Positions 35,450 through 45,147 are shown, numbered from the stretch's first letter. The stretch: 64,000 bases of DNA from Ruegeria sp. SCSIO 43209 (GCF_019904295.1 NZ_CP065359.1:2629001-2693000); one strand, 5' to 3'. Notes: generated from the sequence alone by a model not told the origin. Translations and numbers: made by a program.

Positions 35450-36385
35450 ATGATGAGCATGCAAAAAATGAATGACATTTTAACTTCTCTGGATGTTAGG
35501 ACTCTACGGTTCCTGCAGCTCCTGCTTCGCACAAGCAGCGTGACACGCACGGCAATACATCTGGGGATCAGCCAGCCCGCCGCCAGTCGAATACTCGCCC
35601 GGGTACGCGACCTTATTGGAGATCCGGTGCTGATCCGAACGCAGTCCGGATACCAATTAACGGATCATGCTCTGGGCTTGAATGAACCGGTCGATGCTGC
35701 CCTGTCAGCGATAGCTGACGTCTTCCAGCCTTCCGCCTTTGATCCAGCACAGTCCAACTATTGCTACCGCATCGCTTCGACAGATTACGGCGTCGCGGCT
35801 GTCCTGGGACCCATGATGGAGGTCTTTGCCGTTACCGCACCAGCAATAAGGTTCGATGTCTCGCCACTGGTGCCGCAAAGCTTTACCGATTTGGAAAAAG
35901 GAGCAATTGATCTGCTGCTATACGCGGATTTGGATGCCAGGAACGATTTACTTGTTCAGAAGCTATTTGATGAAACCTACGAAATCCTGTTCCGACAAGG
36001 CCATCCGCTTGAAGAACATGCGTCATCAAAACGGGCACTTACTCCGCAAGACGTTTCAGCTTACCGGTTAATCGAGTTCAGTTTTCCGGGCACTTCGGGT
36101 CTGAAACCCGATACGATCATGAGGGAAAAAGGAGATGGTTCGAATGCTGTGTTCCAGCAGCCTTACTTCACCACATTACCTTTTTTGGTAGGACAGACGG
36201 ATGCAGTTGCAGCTGTCCCCAAGCGGCTGGCAAAGCAAGTCCAGAAATTGACCTCTCTTTGTTCAGCTCCGTTTCGGCCGAGTTGTGGCTTCCCTTATTT
36301 TCTTGTCCGCCACGAGCGTAGCCGCTTCAATCCAGCGATCAATTGGCTAAGGGAACAAGCATTAGAGTTCGCCAAGTCCAACTGA
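35450..36385 (+). CDS. LysR family transcriptional regulator (NodD/SyrM-like branch)
   Basis: 311 residues. The helix-turn-helix runs LDVRTLRFLQLLLRTSSVTR, then LGISQPAASRILARVRDLIG. The effector domain holds the SyrM/NodD-type segments IASTDYGVAAVLGPMM and LEKGAIDLLLYAD. It is divergent from the Tat-exported hydrolase across about 140 bases and probably regulates it and the propeller gene behind it. Ligand unknown. Confidence 0.87.
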   Translation: MMSMQKMNDILTSLDVRTLRFLQLLLRTSSVTRTAIHLGISQPAASRILARVRDLIGDPVLIRTQSGYQLTDHALGLNEPVDAALSAIADVFQPSAFDPAQSNYCYRIASTDYGVAAVLGPMMEVFAVTAPAIRFDVSPLVPQSFTDLEKGAIDLLLYADLDARNDLLVQKLFDETYEILFRQGHPLEEHASSKRALTPQDVSAYRLIEFSFPGTSGLKPDTIMREKGDGSNAVFQQPYFTTLPFLVGQTDAVAAVPKRLAKQVQKLTSLCSAPFRPSCGFPYFLVRHERSRFNPAINWLREQALEFAKSN

Positions 36386-36867
36386 TCAGATGTTCGAGCT
36401 GGAATGATAGTTTGCACGTGAGATCTTCGAAGTACACAAAGGCCATCCAAATCAGCACCCGCCCTTGGGTCCTGACGAAACCACAATCCATAGATGGCAG
36501 GTCTGTTGGGCTAAGCTGCAACATCGTCCGTTACAGTTACATCTCCGCTCAGAGCCGTTCCCCAGATCATCGTCTACTTTCCAGCTTCGCGATTGCAGCG
36601 AACGACAGCTTTGACGGTCAGCACCGCGAGAAGGTGACCAGGGTCGAACGGAAGGAATGGGCCGTTTGCAGCGCACGTATTTGATGCTAATTGGCGTGAT
36701 CCATGAAGTTCATCCTCCAACGCAAACGGTAATAATTTATATAAAACAATGGTTTACTCTACTTCTTCCTTTCTACTAAAAAATTAGTTTGACAGCAGCG
36801 CCGAATATCATCGATGCTGTTTGCCATCCGGTCTGCACCGGATCACATAATCTTTGGGAGGAGACAG
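36386..36867. other. Intergenic region before the glycerol transporter genes
   Basis: 482 bases without a gene. The part from 36720 to 36795 is strikingly AT-rich compared with its surroundings (for example TAATAATTTATATAAAAC) and is the likely promoter zone of glpV; a TTGACA at 36789..36794 has no convincing -10 at 17 bases. Short frames elsewhere have no features. Confidence 0.45.
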
Positions 36868-38607
36868 ATGCGGAGACATCTACTTTCCGCCGTGGCGGCA
36901 GCGGCCGTCATTGCGGGGCATGGTCCTGCTTGGGCCGACGAAGCCGCAGCACAACGTTGGATCGACGACGAATTCCAGCCATCGACCTTGTCGAAGGACG
37001 AACAGTTGTCCGAAATGAAGTGGTTCATCGATGCTGCACAACCGTACTCGGGAATGGAAATTAATGTCCTGTCCGAGGGTATCCCGACACATTCCTATGA
37101 ATCCGAGGTTCTGACCAAGGCGTTCGAGGAAATAACCGGGATCAAGGTCAATCACCAAATTCTCGGCGAAGGCGAAGTGGTTCAGGCCGTACAGACTCAG
37201 CTACAAACCGGACGGAATCTGTATGATGGCTATGTCAACGACAGCGACCTGATCGGGACACATTCGCGCCTGCAGTTGGCCTATCCGCTAACCGATATGA
37301 TGGAAGGTGATTGGGCGGCGACAACCTCGCCAACGCTGGATCTGGATGACTTCATGGGCATTCAGTTCACCACCGGCCCTGATGGCAAGCTGTATCAATT
37401 GCCTGACCAGCAGTTTGCGAACCTATATTGGTTCCGCAAGGACTGGTTCGATGACGAAGCCAACAAGGCCGCGTTCAAAGAGAAATACGGCTATGATCTA
37501 GGCGTTCCGGTCAATTGGTCGGCCTACGAAGACATCGCCGAGTTCTTCACCAATGACGTGAAAGAAGTCGATGGCACCACGATCTATGGCCACATGGATT
37601 ATGGTAAGCGCGCGCCTGACCTCGGCTGGCGCATGACTGACGCCTGGCTGTCGATGGCCGGCGCCGGTGACGTGGGTGAACCGAACGGCGTTCCCGTCGA
37701 CGAATGGGGCATCCGCATGGAAGCGGGCACTTGTAACCCTGTTGGCGCATCCGTTTCGCGTGGTGGTGCTGCGAACGGCCCGGCTGCGGTCTATGCGATC
37801 CGCAAGTGGGATGAATGGCTGCGGGCTTATGCGCCTCCGGGTGCGGCGTCTTATGACTTCTACCAGTCTTTGCCAGCGCTTAGCCAAGGCAACGTGGCTC
37901 AGCAGATCTTCTGGTACACCGCCTTCACCGCAGACATGGTGAAGCCGAAATCCGAAGGCAACAACACCGTGGATGACGAAGGCACGCCGCTGTGGCGGAT
38001 GGCGCCCAGTCCGCACGGCCCCTATTGGGAAGAAGGCCAGAAGGTTGGTTATCAGGACGTGGGGTCGTGGACCTTCCTGAAGTCGACGCCTGCAGATCGT
38101 GCTCAGGCGGCTTGGCTCTATGCCCAATTCGTGACCTCCAAGACTGTCGACGTGAAGAAATCCCATGTGGGCCTAACCTTCATCCGCGACAGCTCGGTCA
38201 ACCACGAGTCGTTCACCGAGCGCGCACCCAAGCTGGGTGGTCTGGTCGAGTTCTACCGCTCACCCGACCGTGTGGCATGGTCACCGACCGGCATCAACGT
38301 GCCGGACTATCCGAAGCTGGCCCAGATCTGGTGGCAGCAGATCGGTGACGTGAACTCGGGCGCCTTCACCCCGCAAGAGGCGATGGACCGTCTGGCAGAA
38401 GAGATGGACATCACTATGGCCCGAATGCAGGCCGCTGACGAAAGCGCCGGTGTCTACGGTGGCTGTGGTCCGCGTCTGAACGAGCCGCAGGATGCCGCCT
38501 TCTGGTTGGAAAAGCCGGGCTCGCCCAAGGCCAAGCTTGAAAACGAAAAGCCGCAGGGCCAGACCGTCAACTATGACGAATTGGTTCAGCGCTGGCAGTC
38601 TCAGTAA
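36868..38607 (+). CDS. glpV: GlpV, glycerol ABC transporter substrate-binding protein
   Basis: 579 residues, periplasmic. Signal peptide MRRHLLSAVAAAAVIAGHGP ending AWA. It is larger than most extracellular binding proteins, as in GlpV of Rhizobium. Segments such as INVLSEGIPTHSYESEVLTK and YQLPDQQFANLYWFRKDWFD are typical. The start is fixed by GGGAGGAG just upstream. It heads a six-gene operon (V-S-T-P-Q-U) whose last gene encodes a DUF2160 subunit, the mark of the glycerol importer. No glycerol kinase, glycerol-3-phosphate dehydrogenase or glpR is next to it. Confidence 0.88.
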   Translation: MRRHLLSAVAAAAVIAGHGPAWADEAAAQRWIDDEFQPSTLSKDEQLSEMKWFIDAAQPYSGMEINVLSEGIPTHSYESEVLTKAFEEITGIKVNHQILGEGEVVQAVQTQLQTGRNLYDGYVNDSDLIGTHSRLQLAYPLTDMMEGDWAATTSPTLDLDDFMGIQFTTGPDGKLYQLPDQQFANLYWFRKDWFDDEANKAAFKEKYGYDLGVPVNWSAYEDIAEFFTNDVKEVDGTTIYGHMDYGKRAPDLGWRMTDAWLSMAGAGDVGEPNGVPVDEWGIRMEAGTCNPVGASVSRGGAANGPAAVYAIRKWDEWLRAYAPPGAASYDFYQSLPALSQGNVAQQIFWYTAFTADMVKPKSEGNNTVDDEGTPLWRMAPSPHGPYWEEGQKVGYQDVGSWTFLKSTPADRAQAAWLYAQFVTSKTVDVKKSHVGLTFIRDSSVNHESFTERAPKLGGLVEFYRSPDRVAWSPTGINVPDYPKLAQIWWQQIGDVNSGAFTPQEAMDRLAEEMDITMARMQAADESAGVYGGCGPRLNEPQDAAFWLEKPGSPKAKLENEKPQGQTVNYDELVQRWQSQ

Positions 38608-38688
38608 GCAAACGAAACCGGGGGTGCCGTGTGCGGCATCCCCACCCCAAGGCCAGTGCGACGCACTGAAGGACCGGAACCCACGGAC

Positions 38689-39738
38689 ATGATCGAACTT
38701 AAAGACGCCACCAAACGGGTTGGCAATGTCATCCATATCAAGCCTACGAACCTGACGCTCAAGACTGGCCATTTCAACGTGTTGCTGGGCGCGACGGGGT
38801 CGGGCAAAACCTCGCTGATCAAGATGATGGCCGGGCTGGACCCGATCGCCTCAGGCAAAGTTCTGATGGACGGGCAGGACGTCACCAAGCTGAACACGCA
38901 AAAGCGGCAGATCAGTTTGGTACACCAGTTCTTCGTGAACTACCCGCATATGACCGTTTTCGACAACATCGCCTCGCCCTTACGCGTGGCGGGGATGGCA
39001 AAATCCGAAATCGAAGGCCGTGTCGAAGAGGCCGCCGACTTGCTGCAGTTACGCCCAATGCTGCAGCGCCGTCCGCATGAGTTGTCAGGCGGCCAGCAGC
39101 AGCGTACAGCACTGGCCCGCGCGATTGCAAAGGAAAGCCGCGCGGTGTTTCTTGACGAACCACTGGCCAACCTCGATTACAAGCTGCGTGAAGAACTGCG
39201 TGAACAACTGCCCGACCTGTTCGCCGGGCGCGGGGCCGTGGTCGTCTATGCCACGTCGGAACCGGAAGAGGCGTTGATGCTTGGCGGCTACACCGCTTTG
39301 ATGGAGGACGGGCGCGTCACCCAATTTGGCCCCACCTCAGATATCTATCGCAACCCCGAGAACATCTCTGCAGCTCGTGTGTTCTCTGACCCGCCCATCA
39401 ATGTGGCGCGCATCACTGTGTCTGAAGCGCAGGCGCAATTGGTCGGCGGTGGTGGCTGGAAAGTCACCGATATAGCCGATGGTGACTACTTGGTCGCCGT
39501 GCGTCCGCACCGGGTGACCCCGTTCCGCTCTTCCGACGCCGACGTGGAGCTGACCGGGCGTGTCATCGTGACCGAGCTTTCGGGCTCGGATTCCAGCGCG
39601 CACTTCCAGCATGGGGATGAGGCGTGGGTGTCCCTGGCCTCGGGTGTCCATCCCTATCAGGTGGGCGAAGACCACAGCTTCTACATGAACCCGGCCCATT
39701 GCCGGTATTTCGGCCAAGACGGCAAAAGGATAGCCTGA
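38689..39738 (+). CDS. glpS: GlpS, ABC transporter ATPase
   Basis: 349 residues: ABC domain and a C-terminal TOBE-like regulatory domain. Walker A GATGSGKTS, signature LSGGQQQRTALARA and Walker B FLDEPLANLD are standard. The H-loop is not: YATSEPEEAL has Ser in place of the usual His in YVTHD. It probably pairs with GlpT, which has the opposite defect. Start at MIELKD; a longer frame upstream has a poor context. Second gene of the glycerol transporter operon. Confidence 0.88.
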   Translation: MIELKDATKRVGNVIHIKPTNLTLKTGHFNVLLGATGSGKTSLIKMMAGLDPIASGKVLMDGQDVTKLNTQKRQISLVHQFFVNYPHMTVFDNIASPLRVAGMAKSEIEGRVEEAADLLQLRPMLQRRPHELSGGQQQRTALARAIAKESRAVFLDEPLANLDYKLREELREQLPDLFAGRGAVVVYATSEPEEALMLGGYTALMEDGRVTQFGPTSDIYRNPENISAARVFSDPPINVARITVSEAQAQLVGGGGWKVTDIADGDYLVAVRPHRVTPFRSSDADVELTGRVIVTELSGSDSSAHFQHGDEAWVSLASGVHPYQVGEDHSFYMNPAHCRYFGQDGKRIA

Positions 39739-39739
39739 C

Positions 39740-40816
39740 ATGGCACAAATCAAGCTTGCAAACCTGCGACACAGCTATTTCCCCAATCCCAAGGGGCCAC
39801 ATGATTACGCCCTGAAGGAAATCGACGTCACCTGGCGCGATGGCGGCGCCTATGCGCTGCTGGGGCCATCAGGATGCGGCAAGTCAACGCTGCTGAACAT
39901 CATCTCGGGGTTGCTGACGCCTTCCGAGGGACAGATTCTGTTCGATGGTCAGAACGTTACTGCCTTGCCCCCAGATCAACGCAACATTGCGCAGGTGTTC
40001 CAGTTCCCGGTGATCTACGACACGATGACTGTGGGCGAAAATCTGGCCTTCCCGTTGAAGAACCGGGGGGTTGACCCGGCAACGATCAAACGTCGCGTCG
40101 ATGAGATTGCAGAAATGCTGGACGTTACGGATATGTTGAATACCCGGGCCTCAGGTCTGAGCCCGGACAACAAACAGAAAATCTCGATGGGTCGTGGGTT
40201 GGTGCGTGACGACGTGAACGCGGTGATGTTCGATGAGCCGCTGACTGTTATCGACCCACATCTGAAATGGAAACTGCGGTCCAAGCTGAAAGAGCTGCAC
40301 CAGCGCGTCAAAGCCACGATGATCTACGTCACGCACGACCAGACCGAGGCGCTGACCTTCGCGGACGAAGTAGTCGTGATGCAGGAAGGCGAAGTCGTGC
40401 AGATCGGCACCCCTGTGGAACTGTTCGAACGCCCTCAGCACACATTTGTCGGCCATTTCATCGGCTCACCCGGCATGAATGTGCTGCCGTGCGAAGCAAA
40501 GGGCGATCGGGCCCTATTCGAAGGCCATGAAGTGATGCTGGAAGGCCAGACCCACGGTGACGGAGGCCGCACCGATCTGGGTATCCGGCCTGAATATATA
40601 AGCTTTGGCGAAACCGGCATCCCTGCCCATGTCACCAAGGTCGCAGATATCGGGCGACACTATGTGGTCAGTGCCATGGTCGGTGATACGCCGGTGAAAG
40701 CCGTAGCAGAACACAATGCGCCCAACCCTGGCTCACATGTGTACCTGCAATTCAAACCCGAACAATCTCGCGTCTACCGCGACGGCTGGATCGCAACCGA
40801 GGAGCGGACGCAATGA
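39740..40816 (+). CDS. glpT: GlpT, ABC transporter ATPase
   Basis: 358 residues: ABC domain followed by a TOBE domain. Walker A GPSGCGKSTL, Walker B MFDEPLTVIDPH and H-loop YVTHDQTEAL are normal, but the signature motif reads LSPDNKQKISMGRGL instead of LSGGQ. With GlpS this gives one normal and one degenerate ATP site in a heterodimer. The gene starts one base after the glpS stop and overlaps glpP by four bases. Not related to the glycerol-3-phosphate antiporter also called GlpT in E. coli. Confidence 0.88.
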   Translation: MAQIKLANLRHSYFPNPKGPHDYALKEIDVTWRDGGAYALLGPSGCGKSTLLNIISGLLTPSEGQILFDGQNVTALPPDQRNIAQVFQFPVIYDTMTVGENLAFPLKNRGVDPATIKRRVDEIAEMLDVTDMLNTRASGLSPDNKQKISMGRGLVRDDVNAVMFDEPLTVIDPHLKWKLRSKLKELHQRVKATMIYVTHDQTEALTFADEVVVMQEGEVVQIGTPVELFERPQHTFVGHFIGSPGMNVLPCEAKGDRALFEGHEVMLEGQTHGDGGRTDLGIRPEYISFGETGIPAHVTKVADIGRHYVVSAMVGDTPVKAVAEHNAPNPGSHVYLQFKPEQSRVYRDGWIATEERTQ

Positions 40817-41676
40817 GAACGGAAAACCAAAAAGCATGGTTCTTTGTCCTGCCGGTGCTGGCGCTGGTCGCGTTTAATGCGCTGGTGCCGATGATGACGG
40901 TGGTCAACTATTCGGTGCAGGAGACCTTCGGTAACAACCAGTTCTTCTGGGAAGGACTGGGCTGGTTCGAACAGATCCTGCGTTCCGACCGGTTTCAGGC
41001 AGCTCTGGGACGGCAGTTCCTGTTCACCTTTCTGATCCTGCTGATCGAGGTGCCGCTTGGTATCATCGTGGCGCTTTCCATGCCGCGCAAAGGGTTCTGG
41101 GTGCCGGTCTGTCTGGTCCTGATGGCCCTGCCGATGCTGATCCCGTGGAATGTGGTCGGCTCGATGTGGAATATCTTTACTCTGCCCAAGATCGGCCTGC
41201 TGGGCTACTTCCTGAATGACGTCCTGGGCATCAACTATGACATGACACAACAGCCACTGTCGGCCTGGATCACCGTGATCGTCATGGATGTCTGGCACTG
41301 GACGTCGCTGGTTGTGCTGCTGTGTTATGCGGGCCTCGTGTCGATCCCGGATGCCTATTATCAGGCCGCTAAGATCGACGGTGCCAGCCCGTGGTCAGTG
41401 TTTCGCTATATCCAGCTGCCCAAGATGAAGACTGTCCTAACCATCGCCGTTCTGCTGCGCTTTATGGACAGTTTCAACATCTATACCGAGCCTTTCGTTC
41501 TGACCGGCGGTGGCCCCGGCAATTCAACCACCTTGCTGTCGATCGACCTTGTAAAGATCGCGCTGGGACAGTTCGACCTTGGCCCTGCGGCCGCGATGAG
41601 CCTGATCTACTTCGCCATCACGCTGCTGGTCAGCTGGGTCTTCTACACTCTGATGACAAAGGATGACGCGCAATGA
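40813..41676 (+). CDS. glpP: GlpP, ABC transporter permease
   Basis: 287 residues, six-helix sugar-type permease. First helix WFFVLPVLALVAFNALVPMM; coupling loop around SIPDAYYQAAKIDGASPWSV (EAA motif), followed by FRYIQLPKMKTVLTIAVLLR. The segment EPFVLTGGGPGNSTTLLSID is typical of the MalF/UgpA side. ATGA overlaps on both sides join it to glpT and glpQ. Confidence 0.9.
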   Translation: MRTENQKAWFFVLPVLALVAFNALVPMMTVVNYSVQETFGNNQFFWEGLGWFEQILRSDRFQAALGRQFLFTFLILLIEVPLGIIVALSMPRKGFWVPVCLVLMALPMLIPWNVVGSMWNIFTLPKIGLLGYFLNDVLGINYDMTQQPLSAWITVIVMDVWHWTSLVVLLCYAGLVSIPDAYYQAAKIDGASPWSVFRYIQLPKMKTVLTIAVLLRFMDSFNIYTEPFVLTGGGPGNSTTLLSIDLVKIALGQFDLGPAAAMSLIYFAITLLVSWVFYTLMTKDDAQ

Positions 41677-42470
41677 AGAAGAGGTCCATTATCCCGATCC
41701 TCTATATCGCGTTCCTGATGCTGCCAATCTATTGGCTGGTGGCGATGTCCTTCAAGACCACGAACGAGATCCTGTCGGGCTTTTCCCTGTTCCCTCAGAC
41801 CTTCACGCTGGAGAACTACGTCACCATCTTCACCGATCCGACGTGGTATTGGGGCTATATCAACTCGATAATCTACGTGACGATCAACACGGTGCTGTCG
41901 GTCTGTGTAGCGCTGCCAGCGGCCTATGCGTTCTCGCGCTATCGGTTTCTGGGCGACAAGCAGTTATTCTTCTGGCTGCTGACCAATCGGATGGCGCCAG
42001 CGGCGGTGTTCGCGCTGCCCTTCTTCCAGCTCTATTCGTCAATCCACCTGTTCGACACCTATCTGGCCGTGGCGCTCGCGCACACGCTGTTCAACGTGCC
42101 GCTGGCGGTCTGGATTCTCGAAGGCTTCATGCGCGGCATCCCGAAAGAATTGGATGAGACAGCCTATGTCGACGGCTATTCTTTCCCGCGCTTCTTCGTG
42201 ACGATCTTCCTGCCCAACATCAAAGCGGGTGTCGGCGTCGCGGCCTTCTTCTGCTTCATGTTTTCATGGGTCGAGATGTTGCTGGCCAAGACCCTCACCG
42301 CGGTCGAGGCCAAGCCCATCGCCGCCGTGATGACCCGCACCGCCTCCAGCGCGGGGTATGAGTTGGGTCTGCTGGCAGCAGCCGGAACACTGACCATTAT
42401 CCCTGGTGCCATTGTCATCTGGTTTGTCCGCAACTACATCGCGCGCGGTTTCGCGATGGGCCGTGTGTGA
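41673..42470 (+). CDS. glpQ: GlpQ, ABC transporter permease
   Basis: 265 residues, the MalG/UgpE-side partner. Features: LPIYWLVAMSFKTTNEILSG, then NSIIYVTINTVLSVCVALPA, and the EAA loop IPKELDETAYVDGYSFPRFF. Ends with NYIARGFAMGRV, a conserved ending in such permeases. Overlaps glpP by four bases. Not the glycerophosphodiester phosphodiesterase also called GlpQ. Confidence 0.9.
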   Translation: MKKRSIIPILYIAFLMLPIYWLVAMSFKTTNEILSGFSLFPQTFTLENYVTIFTDPTWYWGYINSIIYVTINTVLSVCVALPAAYAFSRYRFLGDKQLFFWLLTNRMAPAAVFALPFFQLYSSIHLFDTYLAVALAHTLFNVPLAVWILEGFMRGIPKELDETAYVDGYSFPRFFVTIFLPNIKAGVGVAAFFCFMFSWVEMLLAKTLTAVEAKPIAAVMTRTASSAGYELGLLAAAGTLTIIPGAIVIWFVRNYIARGFAMGRV

Positions 42471-42478
42471 GGTTCGAT

Positions 42479-42880
42479 ATGCGTAGACTTCTTCTCACCC
42501 TCCCCTTCCTGCCTTCGATGGCATTCGCCCAGCAAGCCGGATGGGGCAATGTTGGCCAGCAAGAGGAAAAGGGATTCTCGTGGATCGCCCCTCTTTGGCC
42601 TGATTTCTGGATGGCCTGGACCCCGGCGACGTTGGCGGTATTCGTGGGTATCTTCGCGGCCATCGCACTAATTGGACTATTGGAAGGGTTCAAGTTCCGC
42701 GACGGCCTTGAACGTCGCGGTGTACTTGGTCTGACAACCACGTTGGGCGATCGGTTGTTCATAACACTGCTCGGCTCGACCTATATCTTCCTTGCCTGGC
42801 TTGGGCTGGTAGGCCAACCTGTATGGACGCCTCTTTTCCTGTCCATCGGTTGGGGCGTCTTCGTCTTCTGGAAAGTTTAA
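42479..42880 (+). CDS. glpU: GlpU, DUF2160 membrane subunit of the glycerol transporter
   Basis: 133 residues, membrane protein with helices near 5-22, 42-66, 91-110 and 112-130. The segment WMAWTPATLAVFVGIFAAIA followed by RGVLGLTTTLGDRLFITLLG is characteristic of DUF2160, found almost only beside this ABC transporter. ATG 42479 has GAGG at good spacing; GTG 42467, overlapping the glpQ stop, is the alternative. The protein is an accessory of unclear mechanism. Last gene of the operon. Confidence 0.88.
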   Translation: MRRLLLTLPFLPSMAFAQQAGWGNVGQQEEKGFSWIAPLWPDFWMAWTPATLAVFVGIFAAIALIGLLEGFKFRDGLERRGVLGLTTTLGDRLFITLLGSTYIFLAWLGLVGQPVWTPLFLSIGWGVFVFWKV

Positions 42881-42928
42881 GCTTTGAGAAACAGCGAAAG
42901 GATGCTTGTCTGTCAGGCATACTAAGAA

Positions 42929-43342
42929 ATGGCGACTCCGAGATCGATGCGAAAAAAAAAGACAACAAATCTACTGACCGAAGTGGAGCTTGAGTTTATG
43001 AATGAGCTCTGGGCGCTGGGTCAGGGTTCGGTCCGTGATGTCCTTGATCGCCTGCCTTCTGATCGTAATTTGGCCTATACATCCGGCGCGACTATTCTGC
43101 GTATCCTTGATGAAAAAGGGTTCGTCGAAAGCGAGAAGAACGGCAAGTCGCTGATCTACAGACCCCTGCTGGAAAAGGACAGGTACCAGTCGCGGTCGCT
43201 GCAGAATCTTTCTCGGACCCTGTTTGACGACACACCCGCAACGCTGGTTGCAAGGCTGGTCGACGATGAGGGGCTGACAGAAGATGATTTGGAGGAAATT
43301 CGAGCACTGGTAGAGAGGAGACTGCAAAATGACAGCGGTTAA
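42929..43342 (+). CDS. BlaI/MecI/CopY family repressor
   Basis: 137 residues. Winged-helix domain LTEVELEFMNELWALGQGSV, then RDVLDRLPSDRNLAYTSGAT and KGFVESEKNGKSLIYRPLL. The C-terminal helices would dimerise. It overlaps the M56 peptidase gene by 14 bases. BlaI-type repressors are inactivated by cleavage; the neighbouring protease is the natural candidate. Target genes are not obvious; no beta-lactamase is present in the window. Confidence 0.88.
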   Translation: MATPRSMRKKKTTNLLTEVELEFMNELWALGQGSVRDVLDRLPSDRNLAYTSGATILRILDEKGFVESEKNGKSLIYRPLLEKDRYQSRSLQNLSRTLFDDTPATLVARLVDDEGLTEDDLEEIRALVERRLQNDSG

Positions 43343-44426
43343 ACCGGTTCTCGATACGTTTCTTGATCTGAATGTCGTGCTTGGATTGTCGGCCTTTATC
43401 TGGTTGGCAGTGCGCGCGGCGCTGGATAGGACATCGATGCGATATGGATTTGTGGCTCAGCTTCGCTTGCTCAAGGCACTTTGTATCTGCGTTCTTGTCA
43501 GCCCCATTTTGGCTACAGGGGTCTCGAGCCTTGCAGGACTGGTCTGGCCGGGGCAACCTGTTGCACTGGGGGATATTGCCGTGGCCGCTTATCTGCGCGG
43601 CGACATTGCCATGCCAGCAGCACAGTTTGAAACCCTACTGAACACGCGCGAGCGGTGGCTGGACCACGTACTGGCAGGCGCAAGCATGGCCGCAAACTGC
43701 GCCTTGATCGCATTCGCTCTTATTGCAGCGGTGCTGACAGTTCGTGTGATGCGCGATGCATGGGCCATCCGCAGCGCGATCACGACCAGTTTTCTGTGGC
43801 GGCAATCCGCCAAGGTGGACATTCGCCTGTCAGATCGGATTACCGTACCGTTCGCTGTGCGTGGCCTTCGCCGCCGGCACGTCGTGCTGCCCAGTCATCT
43901 GTTGAACACACCAAATGAGTTGCGATTTGCCCTGGCGCACGAGTTTCAGCACATCCGAGCCAATGACGTGGAATGGGAGCTTGGGTTCGAGCTTTTGCGA
44001 CCTTTGCTGTTCTGGAACCCGGCCTATCTGGTGCTCAAACACCAATTCGACCGGCTACGCGAATTGGCCTGTGACCAATCCGTCGTGTCTCGTAAGGGCA
44101 TAGATTCAAAGGAGTATACGACCTGTTTGCTGGAATTCTGCGCGCGATCGATTTCGTTGAACAATCCACGTGTTCTTAATGTGGCACTGGTTTACGGAAC
44201 AAAGGCAAAGCACGTACTGCGGCAGCGCGTGTTAGCGTTGACCGAAGCGCCGATGGCAGACACCCGACTGCCTGCCGTATTTCTTGGGCTGATACTTTCA
44301 TTTGCATTAGTTCTCGCCATCGGATCAGCATCAGTTCGCCAAACACAGGACTGGAGCCACGATCGGCTGATGCTGTCTACAGTCATCAATCTGGAACGGC
44401 TGGAGGCTCGCAATCGAGGGAACTGA
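43329..44426 (+). CDS. M56 (BlaR1-like) membrane metallopeptidase without sensor domain
   Basis: 365 residues. Several membrane helices enclose a cytoplasmic zinc protease domain with the HEXXH motif seen in ALAHEFQHIRANDVEWE and the following FWNPAYLVLKHQFDRLRELACDQ (third ligand Glu region). In BlaR1 a penicillin-binding sensor domain follows the last helix; here the protein ends about 40 residues after the final helix, so it cannot sense beta-lactams in that way. Adjacent BlaI is its probable substrate. Decayed IS110 sequence begins 147 bases downstream. Confidence 0.85.
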   Translation: MTAVKPVLDTFLDLNVVLGLSAFIWLAVRAALDRTSMRYGFVAQLRLLKALCICVLVSPILATGVSSLAGLVWPGQPVALGDIAVAAYLRGDIAMPAAQFETLLNTRERWLDHVLAGASMAANCALIAFALIAAVLTVRVMRDAWAIRSAITTSFLWRQSAKVDIRLSDRITVPFAVRGLRRRHVVLPSHLLNTPNELRFALAHEFQHIRANDVEWELGFELLRPLLFWNPAYLVLKHQFDRLRELACDQSVVSRKGIDSKEYTTCLLEFCARSISLNNPRVLNVALVYGTKAKHVLRQRVLALTEAPMADTRLPAVFLGLILSFALVLAIGSASVRQTQDWSHDRLMLSTVINLERLEARNRGN

Positions 44427-44573
44427 CGGGTCAACAATTTGCCGTCTCAGATCAGGCATGCAGACGTGTCTGACGTCGGCCCCAATGGATTAGTTTAGGT
44501 TGATTTGATAAGGGAGATGCGGTCATCGGGCCGGTTCACCATAATTGTTGTAGTGATTTGAAGCTCAAAGGAG

Positions 44574-45147
44574 ATGACCGAGACTTATTTCGTGGGTCTT
44601 GATGTTTCAGTCAAGAGCGCGGCAATTTGCGTGATCGCAGGTAACCCGGTCCTTGTGGCGGCAATCTTCCCGCTCCCGTCAGCGCGTGATGCGATGGCAG
44701 AAGAATTTGCTGAATTGGACAAGCAGGTTCGAGATCAGTCTCGCAAAGATAATGTCTGTCGTCGCCTCATGACAACTCCCGGTGTCGGCGCCATAGTTGC
44801 AATGACCTTCCGTGTTGCCATTGAGGGACCCAAACGTCTCCGTTCATCTAAGTCGGTGGGAGCCTGCTTTGGCCTGACGCCATGGCGAAACCAATCCAGA
44901 CAAACGGATCGAGTCACATCAAATACCAAGGCCGGCGATGCCAGTGTGGGATAGACGCTTTACGAAGCAGCGCATGTGATGCTTGTGAGAACCACCTGAT
45001 GGACTCCGTTGAAGGCATGGCCGATGCGTGTTGCCGCCCGATGTGGTGCAAAGCGCGCCAAAATTGCCCTCGCGAGGAAACTGGCAGTCATCATGCATCG
45101 GATGTGGATAGACGGCACGGAATTCAGAACCGTCTGAAAGACAACGA
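44574..45147 (+). pseudogene. IS110 family transposase remnant
   Basis: The frame opens with TYFVGLDVSVKSAAICVI, the DEDD-type N-terminus of IS110 transposases, then jumps after about 25 residues to the C-terminal Transposase_20 domain (MTTPGVGAIVAMTFRVAIEG, then SVGACFGLTPWRNQSRQTDR). After 44950 the frame shifts and the family end continues in another frame (LYEAAHVMLVRTT, a stop, then [24 protein letters not shown] sequence). It has thus lost the middle, and carries a frameshift and a stop. Not functional. Confidence 0.85.

Noticed and set aside
36789..36817. Sigma70 promoter with TTGACA before glpV
   Set aside because: No acceptable -10 hexamer at 16-18 bases; only the AT-rich region was kept.
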